A DNA stretch of 64,000 nucleotides from positions 16,670,278 through 16,734,277 of the forward strand of contig NC_039507.1 of the NCBI RefSeq assembly GCF_003672135.1. Reading direction: 5' to 3'. Both the position numbers and the translations under genes were made by a program. The notes below the pieces were generated by a model that saw only the letters and a program-made list of their open reading frames with translations, was not told the DNA's origin and made no database searches. The DNA comes from Ooceraea biroi. Lineage: Eukaryota > Arthropoda > Insecta > Hymenoptera > Formicidae. This document shows, piece by piece, positions 43,579 to 55,978 of this stretch (its first letter is position 1; every line of letters starts with the position of its first letter).

Positions 43579-46500
43579 TCACTTCTGTGTAGAATATATA
43601 ACAGTAAAATAAGATATCGCTGCAGCAAATAACTATAATAAAACACTTCGGGTTAGGCTTGAACATATGTAGCATGTTATGCATGCCACTTAATCAGAGT
43701 TGGGAAGTAACTCGTTATTTCAATCGAAGTTACAATTACAGTTACTTTTTTCGGTCATTCTAACTTTATTTTCGTTCCTTTCTCTCCAACTGTAACTGTA
43801 CTTTATCTTAGATATATACTCTGTAACTAGTAACTGATTTAATAGCTACATTAATAGTTACTTTATAATATAAAGTATAATATAACATTATATAAATGTA
43901 AAATACGTAATCATTTAAATAATAAATTTATCAATGTGTTTAGAGAGCATATTTATATGATTTACTTCTTTCATCTCTACAAGATAGTTATTGAATTTTT
44001 ATCACTGTGTAGAGGTGATATTCTTATTTTCATTGCGAGAAAGTAAATGCAAAGTAACGATTCGTTACTTTGTGAATAACTATAATTGTTACAGTTTACT
44101 TGCGATTACTTTCAGAATCTGTACCTTGTAACTGTAACTAGTTAAATGTTTAGCCAAAAAACTCTACATGTAACTAGATACTTTTTTAAAGTAACTTTCC
44201 CAACCCTGCTATTGATGTATTAGGGGTGTGATTTAGTTTTGAGGGTTTTTTTGCTCAAAAACGCATGTATTTAAATATGATAATGAATGAATACCTTAAT
44301 CAAAATATTTTTCTTCGTTTTCTATAACTTTTTCCCATCTTTCTGGCAAGAGATGGATTCCACCACGATAAAATCGCTCTTCTTTTCAGTTCATCCATTC
44401 GTCGACGAATTTTCGCACTTCTTCGAAATTATGAAAGTATGTATCCTCTATAGCGTGTTGCATCGACCGGAACAAATAATAATCGCATGGAGCAATGTCC
44501 GGAGAATACGCGGGGTGCGGTAAGACTTCCATTCAAGCTCTAATAGTGTTTGTTTCACTGATAACGCAACGTGAGGTCGAGCGTTGTCACGAAGAAGAAT
44601 CACTTTCCGTCGTTTACTCGCAATTGGTGGTCGTTTTTGGTCCAATGCTTCCTTCAACTTGTACAATTGGTGTCGATAACGATCAGCCGTGACAGCCTCA
44701 TGCGGAGTTAACAGCTCATAGTACACTATACCTTCTTGATCCCACCAAATACAGAGCATTACTTTTGAACCGTGAATATTGCGTCTCGGAGTGGATGTTG
44801 ATGGTTCGCCTGGATCCACCCATGATTTTCTGCATTTCGGATTATCAAAATAGATCCACTTTTCATCCCCAGTAACAATCCGAGACAAAAGACTCTTCTT
44901 TTTTTGCCTGGCGATCAACGAAATACAAATGTTCAACCGGTTCGCAATGGCACTTTCCGATAATTGATGTCGAACCCATTTCCCTTCTTTCTGAATTTTT
45001 CCCATTTCATGTAAATGTTTGGTAACTGTTGTACGATCAACATTTAATGCTCTGGCAAGTTCTGAAGTGGATTGTGTTGGATTGTCGTCCAATAATGCTT
45101 GCAAATCTGCATTTTCAAGCTTTCTTGATTGTCCCGAGCGTTCTTTGTCCTTCACAACAGTATCACCACTTTTAAAGCGTCTAAACCAGTATTCACATGT
45201 CTTAATTGATGGGGCAGAATCACCATAAGTTTCCACAAGAATTCTATAACCGTCAGCCGCAGTTTTCTTTTGATTACAAAACAAAAGCAACGCATGTCGA
45301 AAACGCTCTTTTGGAAGTTGCATTTTTACGATGATATAAACACGACTGTTATTGCATCTATTGCTATAATGCTAAATGTCATGGATAATGTCAACACTGT
45401 AAGAAACAACAGTTATCGGAAAGAGCTATTGGAACAAACTGACACTACAGCCATCTGTTGCAAAACCCTCAAACCTAAATCACACTCCTAATATAATGTA
45501 TAACAATTTTACCGAGGCAAAGCACTCTAGAGATGCTATAAAAAGTCCAGCTATTTTGAGGCCATAAGCTTTACAACTTCTTTGTAACAGAAATAATATC
45601 AATCTTTGTATGCATATAGGAGCCGTATACCATTCAATGTTGTATCTGTAATGTTATATTCAGTAAATAAGATGATTCCTAATTGTAAGTACATGATTGT
45701 ATCCAAAAGTTCAGGAACAACTATATGCATTACAGGCTATGTACATAATTATTAATTTATAAATTATGTTGGTTATTCCTTTTAATATGTTAATATGTCC
45801 ATCAACCTATTACTATTCCAGAAGTTATGAATGTCTGTATGAATGTGTATATCAAATATCTTACGCCATAGAAAACATGTCGTTATAGTGTTCTATAATT
45901 TCTTCACCGATATAATTGGCCAATGAACCATATAGAAGCATTGATACTGCGAAGATAAGGTGTAATAAAATCTCTCCTATGTTACCTAGAAGCACTGCAG
46001 ATCGAAATACCTAAAATAATATAATTCTTATACTGCGCATTACATGTGAAAAGGGAAAGGAAGGAGAGGACAGATTGACTACATCGGAATGTATATCTCG
46101 ATTACTTTTTCGTTATATTACATTTTATAATAGATATAGATATACATAAACTGGAAAATGTGTGAAATATTTCACAAATTAAATAATCCTGATTTTTTAA
46201 AAATGTGAGCTTTGGAAATATAATAATATAAATTATATTTTGGATAAACAGGTCAAATTATTTTTATGCTTTCTCTATTTCTATTCTATTTACATTTTTC
46301 TGCATCCTCGGGTCCATTCAAATTACATGATTTGTAGCACTATTCATCTAAGAATGCATTAAAGAAATACAAAAGTTAATAGACTTACTTGATAGAGATT
46401 AAGGACAAAACAACTAATGCCTACGACTATTAGACAAAAATATGTTCCATTGAAACTAGATGTAAAGAATTCAGACAACCTTAAAAACCATTAGAACATT

Positions 46501-49331
46501 TTATTTCACATGTACCACAAGTATTTAAAAAACAAGTATTAAACAAATAAGAAATGCATAGATGTCCTAAATTACCTATAACAATTATGGCATTCCTATA
46601 TATCTCAGCGCGCCAAATTTTAGCTTTGTTCTCAGAAAACTTTAGTCGCTTCGCAGTTAGAAACTATACATATTATATCCTCGACATTTGCGTAATAAAA
46701 GTTTTGTCTTAGAATATTTTGTCATAGAATCCGTCTTTAAAATTATTATCAACAGTCTCAGATCACCAAATATGTATAATAGAGACATACTCAATAGCTG
46801 TACGATGAACATCCACTGCATGTCGTAACTTCTTGTTCATCTCCATCTCGTTCCTTCGATTAGCTTCTTCGTGAACATTTAACATTATAGTTTGTTCCAT
46901 ACGGTAACTACAAATAAATGTATTAGTTATATTATGAAAAATCCCAACATATACTGGAAGAAAAAAACAGTTTCGTTTATAATCATATTTATTATTTGTA
47001 CACTTTTTTCTTACCTTGCAATGCTAAATAGTCCGCAAATGTGTTTTAGGTATGCTATTAGCATCATTCCTCCTCCCACCAACGCAGTCACTCCTATGTA
47101 AATAGATGCGTATGTGTGCAGAATAATTAAATAAAAATTTTTTTCTTTGTTAACAAAATATTCAGTTACAATTAGCGTATTGTGAAGTGGTCGAGATTCA
47201 TTTCCGAGTAGAAAGGTGCCAAGAATCCACGGCAAAAATGGCAAAAGAGTCATAATAATTACGCAGCACACTGCAAACACTGTAAGGTTTTAAACTAATT
47301 TATCAGATACCTTACTCAATTAAACTGATGTTCTCTACTATCTCGAAGCTTAAACGTTTAGTTGACTCTGCGAATATCTTTTACTTGACAGAGTCACAAT
47401 TATGACAGAAAATAGATAAAATTTGTGAATTTTCTATGTATCTAGACATTATTACCTATGTAACTACATCAAATAATACTAGTTGTATATATACACCAAA
47501 CAAGAAATTGAATCAACACTAATTTCTCAGGCGGAAAAATAAGTACTAATAATAATGTAATCTCTATAACAATAAAACAGAAAACAAGTTGAACATAATT
47601 ACGACGTTGTACGGCATTCTCTACGGTAACAAACAAGTTGTTTTTCTTTAACGTCATGATTCGGGACTTAAAAAATTATGATTAAATGAAAGTTACAAAT
47701 TAGGATCTCTGTTGTCATGTTCACGATATATTCTCCCATTTTGCACCAACTAATTAGTATTAAATTACTTATTTTCATATTATTAAAACTTAGTGTTCAT
47801 GTGGAATTGCAGAAAATCCACAAATAAAATTACTTGCTCGATAGTATAATGATACATTTCTTTTGACTACGAATCTGTAATTGAGCAAGGGTCAGTCGCT
47901 TGCGTCATTACACTTTTAATAACCGAGACGACAAGGTGTAATTCGATTGTGCCCGTTTCCAGAGAAACGATTCAACTTTTCGTTATTTCTGTAATGTACT
48001 TGATGAATGCTAACTTTGCTTTAAAGTTTGGTTTTCCTTGCAATGTGTTGTATATTTGTATATTTAATTAAAAACATGTTACGATTTTTAATTATAACTA
48101 TTATATAATAACTTGATAATAACTTGAGTGCGCGCATAGGTGCATGGAAAATGTCATTCAATATTTTCTTACATGTAATTATAATTGTAATGTATTCTCC
48201 TCTGTTTCCATATTTTTTTATTATAGCGATCTCGTTTTCATCTTTTAATTCACAAGAGATATACTGAAGACGCTCCACGAAACACTTCACCTATGATAAT
48301 AATATATCGGGCACGTTTCACTTAAAATGATAAAATTTGGAAAAAACTTATAATGTATAAAGAATCATTTATTGGAAGATGTTTTTAGGAGTATCTTCAA
48401 GTACAAAGCTCAACTTACAGTATATGCATTAATCCAAAACGATATATGATGAACTTCGCAAAAAAGAAAAAAGAATATTGTAGACAGAATTTTAATAACA
48501 AGATCAAGAGTATAGCCAGAAGTTATAAACGATATAAGCTGCAATTAATAAATGTATCAGACCGGAAGGGAAAAAAGCTGCCTACGTATCTAATTATAAA
48601 ACTGCAGGTTTCGTTAGTGCAAAAATCTAAAATCAAATTTATTTTCATATTAATTTCATTATTCCTTGTATGTTTGCGAATGTTCATATATTTTATAGAA
48701 AAACATTTATACAAAAGTTATTACATTCACCAATGAAAAAAGAAAGAAACACAAAACAAATTATGCTTGTGACATAACTCTGCAATTACTAAACGTTCAA
48801 ACTTTAACTTATAATTTGCAGGAATTCAATTTACATTATTTGTTGCTCAACAATTATAAAAAGTAGTCATTATTATGATTAACAGATAAGAAATATGAAT
48901 TATTCAGTTATTTTCTATATAGGTATAATGATATTATAAATATATATAATCCCGACGCGTAACACTTCCGCTGTACTATATTTTAATAAATAAATAGAAT
49001 ATAATTACACTTTGACTATTAGTTGCTATTCAGAACAACTGCTGTCATGATAAAAATGTGGAAGTAGAATATATAAGTAATAAGTTTTATTACAATAATA
49101 CAGATACAAGTTATTTTATTAAACAATATAAACCATAACACAATTCAAATAATCTGTACGTACCTGAAATATAACAAAACTGTTTGGAACAGCAAAGAAC
49201 AGTGAGAATTGTAATTCAATAAATTTTGATTGATTGTAGGGCCATAAGCCAATGGCCAATAGCAACGTTCGATGGAGTCGAAAATGTTCAACTATAGAAG
49301 TCATTCTTCTTCGAACTGCATTCCACTGCAT
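43579..49331 (-). CDS. OR-7, odorant receptor (clade B), intact, transposons in intron 8
   Basis: Exons in coding order: 49164-49331, 48419-48538, 48173-48290, 47015-47279, 46791-46907, 46389-46479, 45865-46010, 45513-45645, 43579-43632. Joined frame 403 residues, no stop. Starts MQWNAVRRRMTSIVEHF; exon 3 is identical in protein to OR-6 (KCFVERLQYISCELKDENEI and KKYGNRGEY). Exon 4 has LGTFLLGNESRPLHNTLIV; exon 7 has GSLANYIGEEIIEHYNDMF; exon 9 is LFAAAISYFTVIYSTQK. Intron 8, about 70 bp in OR-6, is 1.9 kb here because of a hAT-like MITE and a mariner inserted 12 bp apart. Both would have to be spliced out before the last 54-nt exon. Confidence 0.9.
43695..44208. mobile_element. hAT-like MITE in intron 8 of OR-7
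   Basis: 514 bp. Ends CAGAGTTGGGAAGTAACTCG and an inverted CAGGGTTGGGAAAGTTACTT, the pattern seen in insect hAT elements. Flanking 8-mers CACTTAAT and CTATTGAT agree at 5 of 8 positions, consistent with an eroded 8-bp duplication. The interior is rich in GTAACTG/CAGTTAC repeats. No transposase. Confidence 0.72.
44221..45490 (-). mobile_element. Nearly complete mariner element in intron 8 of OR-7
   Basis: 1270 bp including flanking TA. Ends GGGGTGTGATTTAGTTTTGA and inverted GGAGTGTGATTTAGGTTTGA, continuing GGGTTTT. Transposase on the minus strand, same direction as the receptor. Confidence 0.9.
44296..45323 (-). pseudogene. mariner transposase with one frameshift and one stop
   Basis: Starts MQLPKERFRHALLLFCNQKK. 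Helix-turn-helix parts span residues about 1-115 (WFRRFKSGD, then LARALNVDRTTVTKHLH). First catalytic Asp in VTGDEKWIYFDN (D153), second in LRDNARPHVA (D246). A single-base loss near 44526 breaks the frame after LLELEW. In the shifted frame the third motif PHPAYSPDIAPCDYYLF is intact, followed by an in-frame TGA at 44396-44398 before GGIHLLPERWEKV and a normal end at 44296. Two lesions in an otherwise full-length gene mean recent inactivation. Confidence 0.9.
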
Positions 49332-49601
49332 TTGAGAATGATGTGTCGACAAAAATTTGCGTCATGTTCTTCGTAAGAATATGTGGAATATTTTAGAATA
49401 TTACGGGGAAAATTATCTAATTTAAACAATTTACCTCAATTTATGAAAATTACACAATTTTTCTTAAAATTTCTCATAAATGTACTAACCCATAATATTA
49501 ACATCAAATATTAACTAGGCCATATTAAATATGTTACAATACTATAGAATTCCTACAGAATATTCTATCTAATGCTATTGCAATGCTATACCGAAATAAG
49601 A

Positions 49602-49835
49602 ATGCTATAGAAATAATATTCGCACAATTTGCGAGGGAGAGAAAAGTGGGCGATTAATCGATTTGACGCCGTAACCCAAGTACTACAGAAATTTATTTCT
49701 CATAGAAAAACAGTCATGGCATGATATCATGACCGAAGTGCGCGCAAGCGCAATTGACTTTCCCAAATAATACGTCTTGACGTTCTTCAGTTTAACGAAC
49801 GCATTCCTAACGTATACTTGTTTCTTAAAAGGAGC
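49602..49835 (-). promoter_or_regulatory. Conserved upstream module of OR-7
   Basis: Clade B version with GGGAAAGTCAATTGCGCTTG. It has the TCGATTTGACGCCGTAACCC variant also seen upstream of OR-9, where OR-5, OR-6 and OR-8 read TTGAACGCCGTAATAGA. Confidence 0.55.
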
Positions 49836-50703
49836 TTTGTTCTTGCGTATAATTGTACAAATGGTTTGTTCGCAATTTTTATTTATATTTTTGCCATATT
49901 ATATACAATTATATACAATTGCATTCAAGAATTCTGATTTATCAGAAAAAATTAATGTTTTTACATACGTATATTTAACTGTTGCATTTTGTCATATCAT
50001 ATTGTTAAAATAGGATATCATATAGTTACAATTTTCTAATCATATCCTAATGATGACCTATTTAATTAATAACATTCGTGAGAATGCTAATTCTATAACG
50101 ACTATAAATTTTTAATAGATTCCGCGGTAAGTATTTAGATTCGAAGGCACAGTGTCGATGATCTTGATCTTGACATGTACTATAGAGGTCATCCTCTTGA
50201 GTAACCTATCGGAATATTTTACCGGCGATCATTGTTTATTAAAAAGTTAGAAAAGAAGAAGTTTAATAGATTCGTATGTGTTTTCGACTGTCCACGCGAA
50301 GTGAGTACTGATCATAGAAGTAATCCTTCTGAATTAAATAAATCTGCGACCAGACCTCAATTTGTAAGATATTAAATATCTATAAATTAAACAATTAAAG
50401 TTTTAAAAATACAGAAACACGTAATATACACGTACACGCGCGAACACAACCACGTATGCGTGCACGAGCTTATTCTTTAGAATTCATTAAGCTAATACAT
50501 AACTTTTTAGGTGCCCAAACGTCATTCTACTTGTTTTTTATTTTATATCAACTATATTATTATATTAAAAGATATTATTAAGAAAGTGATATGTTTAAAC
50601 CACTAATCAATTTACGCAACAAATTATTTGGAAACGGTTTCTATCACTTATCTGTAAACTTATTTATTTCTCCTCACTATACTGTAGATGATTGATAGTC
50701 GTA
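49836..50703. other. Spacer between OR-7 and OR-8 (type 1)
   Basis: No gene. Almost identical to the OR-5/OR-6 spacer at 37188-38052 over its whole length; the 78-codon ORFs across the two copies differ at one residue. Confidence 0.65.
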
Positions 50704-53700
50704 TCACTTCTGTGTAGAATATATAACAGTAAAATAAGATATCGCTGCAGCAAGTAACTATAATACATAACTTTAGGTTAGGCTTCAAAATATGTGGCAC
50801 GTTATACAGGGATATTGATGTATAATGTATAACTATTTTACCGAGGCAAAACCTTCTAGCGATGCTATGAAAAGACCAGCTATTTTGAGGCCATAAGCTT
50901 TACAACTTCTTTGCAACAGAAATAATATCAACCTTTGTATGCATATAGGAGCCGTATACCACTCAATGTTGTATCTGAAATGTTATATTCAGTAAATAAG
51001 ATGATTACTATTTGTAAATACATGATTGTATCAAAAAGTTCAGGAACAACTATATACTTTAAAGGCAATATACATAATTATTAATTTATAACATATGATG
51101 GTTATTTCTTTTAATATGTTAATATGTTCATCAAACTATTACTATTCCAGAAGTTATGAATGTCTATATGAGTGTATGTCTATATCAAATATCTTACGCT
51201 ATAGCAAACATGTCGTTATAGTGTTCTATAATTTCTTCACCGATATAATTGGCCAATGAACCATATAGAAGCATTGCTACTGCGAAAATAAGGTGTAATA
51301 AAATCTCTTCTATGTTAAATAGATGCAATGCAGATCGAAATATCTAAAATAATATTAATTCTTACACTGCGTCTTACATGTGGTAGGGGAAAGGATAGAG
51401 AGAAAGGTGTGAGTACATCGAAGTGTGTATCTCAAATTACATTTTCGTTATATTACATTTTATAATAGATATACATAAACTGGAAAATGTGTGAAATATG
51501 TCACAAATTAAATAATCCTGATTTTTTTAATAACGTTTGCTTTGGAAATATAATAATATACATTATATTATTATTTTGGTTAAATAGGTCAAAATATGTT
51601 TATATTTTTCACTATTTCCATTCCATTTACATTTTTCTGCATCTGTGGGTCCATTCAAATTACGTATTTGTAGAACTGTTTTCTTCATTCAAGAACACAG
51701 TCCAAGAACAAAGAAATACAAAAGTTAATGAACTTACTTGACAGAGATTAAGGACAAAACAAATAATGGCTACAACTATTAAACACACATATGTTCCATT
51801 GAAAGTAGATGTAAAGAATTCAGACAACCTTAAAACCCATGAGAACAATTTATTTCACATGTACAATAAGTATTTAAAAAACAAGTATAAAAAATAAGAA
51901 ATGCATAGATGTCCTAAATTACCTATAACAATTATGGCATTCCTATATATCTCAGCGCGCAAAATCTTAGATTTGTCCTCAGAAAACTTTAATCGCTTCA
52001 CAGTTAGAAACTATACATATTATATCCTCGACATTTGTGTAAAAAAGTTTTGTCTTAGAATATTTTGTCATAGAACTGTCTTTAAAATTATTATCAACAG
52101 TCTCAGATTACTAAATATGTATAATAAAGACATACTCAATAGCTGTACGATGAACATCCACTGCATGTCGTACCTTCTTGTTCATCTCCATTTCGTTCTT
52201 CCGATTAGCTTCTTCGGGAATATTTAACATTATAGTTTGCCCCATACGGTAACTACGAATAAATTTAGTATATATATTATGCAGAATCCCAACATATACT
52301 GGAAGAAAAAAACGATTTCGTTTGTAATCATACTTCTTACATTTATTTATACATTTTTTTCTTACCTTGCAATGCTAAACAGTCCGCAAATGTGTTTTAG
52401 GTAAGCTACTAGCATCATTCCTCCTCCCACCAACGCAGTCACTCCTATGTAAATAGATGCGTATGTGTGCAGAATAATTAAATAAAAATTTTTTTCTTTG
52501 TCAACAAAATATTCAGTTACAATTAGCATATTGTGAAGTGGTCGAGATTCATTTGCGAGTAGAGAGATGTCAAGAATCCACGGCAAAAATGGCAAAAGAG
52601 TCATAATAATTACGCAGCACACTGCAAACACTGTAAGGTTTTAAACTAATTTATCAGATACCTTAATCAATTAAACTGATGTTCTCTACTATCTCGAAGC
52701 TTAAACGTTTAGTTGACTCTGCGGATATCTTTTACTTGAACAGAATCGCAATTATGACAATAAACACTTATTCTTCAGGCGAAAAAATAAGTAATAATAA
52801 TAATGTAATCTCTATAACAATAAAACAGAAAACAAGTTGAACATAATTACGACGTTGTACGGTATTCTCTACGGAAACAAACAAGTTGTTTTTCTTTAAC
52901 GTCATGATTCGGGATTTAAAAAAATTATAATTAAATGAAAGTTACAAATTAGGATCTCTGTTGTCATGTTCACGATATATTCTCCCATTTTGCAACATCT
53001 AATTAGTATTAAATTACTTATTTTCATATTATTAAAACTTAGTGTTCACGTGGAATTGCAGAAAATCCACAAATAAAATTACTTGCTCGATAGTATAATG
53101 ATACATTTCTTTTGACTACGAATCTGTAATTGAGCAAGGGTCAGTCGCTTGCGTCATTACACTTTTAATAACCGAGACGACAAGGTGTAATTCGATTGTG
53201 CCCGTTTCCAGAGAAACGATTCAACTTTTCGTTATATCTGTAATGTACTTGATGAATGCTAACTTTGCTTTAAAGTTTTGGTTTTCCTTGCAATGTGTTG
53301 TATATTTGTATATTTAATTAAAAACATGTTAAGATTTTTAATTATAACTATTATATATTATGTGATAATAATAACTTGATAATAACTTGAGTGCGCGCAC
53401 AGGAGCATGGAAGATGTCATTCAATATTTTCTTACATATAATTATACTTGTAAAGTGTTCTCCGCTCTTTCCATATTTTTTTATTATTGCGGTCTCGTTT
53501 TCATCTTTTAATTCACAAGAGACATGCTGAAGACGCTTCACGAAACACTGCACCTATGGTATCAGAATATATCGCGCACGTTTCACTTAAAATGATAACA
53601 TTTGGAAAAAACTTATGATGTATAAAGAATCATTTATTGGAAGATGTTTTTAGGAGTATCTTCAAGTAGAAAGTTCAACTTACAGTATAAGCATTAATCC

Positions 53701-54598
53701 AAAACGAAAAATGATGAACTTCGCATAAAAGAAAAAAGAATATTGTAGACAGAATTTTAATAAGAAGATCAAAAGTATATTCAGAAGTTATAAACGATAT
53801 AAGCTGCAATTAATAAATTTATCAGACCGCTAGTGAAAGAAGCTGCCTACGTATCTAATTACAAAACTGCAGGTTTTATTAGTGCGAAAATCTACAATCA
53901 AACTTATTTTCATATTAATTTAATTATTCCTTGTATGTTTGCGAATGTTCATATACTTTATAGAAAAACATTTATACAAAAGTTATTATATTCACCAATG
54001 AAAAAAGAAAGAAACACAAAACAAATTATGCTTGTGACATAACTCTGCAATTACTAAACGTTCAAACTTTAACTTATAATTTGCAGGAATTCAATTTACA
54101 GTATTTGTTGCTCAACAATTATAAAAAGTAGTCATTATTATGATTATCAGATAAGAAATATGAATTATTCAGTCATTTTCTGTATATGTATAATGGTATC
54201 ATAAATATATATAATCACGACGCGTAACACTTCCGTTGTACTGTATTTTAATAAATAAATATAATATAATAACACTTAGACTATTAATTGCTATTAAGAA
54301 CAACTGATACCATGGAATTAAAAAAAATAAAAATATGGAAGCAAAATGTACAAGTAATAAGTTTTATTACAATAATAAAGATACATGTTATTTCAATAAA
54401 CAATAAAATAATCCAAAACTCTGTACGTACCTGAAATATAATGAAACTGTTTGGAATAGCAAAGAACAGTGAGAATTGTAATTCAACAAATTTTGATTGG
54501 TTGTAGGGCCATAAGCCAATGGCCAATAGCAACGTTCGATGGAGTCGAAAATGTTCAACTATAGAGGTCATTCTTCTTCGAACTGCATTCCACTGCAT
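50704..54598 (-). CDS. OR-8, odorant receptor (clade B), intact
   Basis: Exons in coding order: 54431-54598, 53684-53803, 53436-53553, 52366-52630, 52136-52252, 51738-51828, 51198-51343, 50842-50974, 50704-50757. Joined frame 403 residues, no stop. Starts MQWNAVRRRMTSIVEHF as in OR-7. Exon 3 begins VQCFVKRLQHVSCELKDENE with Thr for Ile (ETAIIKKYGKSG) and FTSIII; exon 4 has LPWILDISLLANESRP instead of LGTFL; exon 6 has STFNGTYVCLIVVAIICFVL; exon 9 is LLAAAISYFTVIYSTQK. Compact gene (3.9 kb) without insertions. Intron 3 lacks about 90 bp present in OR-6 and OR-7. Confidence 0.92.
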
Positions 54599-54868
54599 TT
54601 GAGAATGATGTGTCGACAAAAATTTTCATCATCTTCTTCGGAAAAATATGTGGAATATTTTAGAATATTACGGGGAAAATTATCTAATTTAAACAATTTA
54701 CATCAATTCATGAAAATTTCACAATTTTTCTTACAATTGATCATAAACGTACTATTTCATAGTAATAACATCAAATATTAACTACAATATAATGACTATA
54801 CCATACACTACTAAAGAATTCCTACAGACTATTCTATCTAATGCTATTGCAATGCTACCGAAATAAGA

Positions 54869-55103
54869 ATGCTATAGAAATAATATTCGCACAATTTGCG
54901 AGGGAGAGAAATGTGGACGATTAATCGATTGAACGCCGTAATAGAAGTACTACAGAAATTTATTTCTCATAGAAAGACAGTCATGTCATGATATCTTGAC
55001 CGAAGTGCGCGCAAGCGCAATTGACTTTCCCAAATAATACGTCTTGACGTTCTTCAGTTTAACGAACGCATTCGCAACGTATACTTGTTTCTTAAAAGGA
55101 GCC
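54869..55103 (-). promoter_or_regulatory. Conserved upstream module of OR-8
   Basis: Clade B version with GGGAAAGTCAATTGCGCTTG and CTTTTAAGAAACAAGTATAC. Confidence 0.55.
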
Positions 55104-55978
55104 TTGATCTTGCGTATAATTGTACAAATGGTCTGTCCGCAATTTTTATTATACATGTTTATTATATTATGTACAATTTTATTATATACAATTACATTCG
55201 AGAATTTTGATTTATCATAAAACATTAATGTTTTTAAATACATATATTTAACTGTTGCATTTTGTCATATCATATTGTTAAAATAGGATATCATATAGTT
55301 ACAATTTTCTTGAATCCTAATGATGACCTACTTAATTATTAACATTCGTGAGAATGCTAGTTCTATAACGACTATAAATTTTTACTAGATTCCGCGGTAA
55401 TTATTTAGATTAGAAGACACAGTGTCGATGATCTTGATCTTGACATGTACTATAGAGGTCATCCTCTTGAGTGACCTATCGGAATGTTTTACCGGCGATC
55501 ATTGTTTATTAAAAAGTTAGAAAAGAAGAAGTTTAATAGATTCGTATGTGTTTTCGACTGTCCACGCGAAGTGAGTACTGATCATAGAAGTAATCCTTCT
55601 GAATTAAATAAATCTGCGACCAGACCTCAATTTGTAAGATATTAAATATCTATAAATTGAAAACTTAAAGTTTTAAAAATATAGAAACACGTAATATACA
55701 CATACGTACAAACGCGAACACAACCACGTATGCGTGCACGAGCATATTCTTTAGATTTCATTAAACCAATACATAACTTTTTAGGTGCCCAAACGTCATT
55801 CTACTTGTTTTTTATTTTATATCAACTCTATTATTATATTAAAAGATATTATTAAAAAAGTGATATGTTTAAACCACTAATCAATTTACGCAACAAATTA
55901 TTTGGAAACGGTTTCTATCACTTATTTGTAAACTTATTCATTTCTTCTCAATATACTATTAGATGATTGATAGTCGTA
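55104..55978. other. Spacer between OR-8 and OR-9 (type 2)
   Basis: No gene. Shares its diagnostic differences with the spacer at 42711-43578, so spacer types alternate 1-2-1-2 along the clade B half. Confidence 0.6.
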
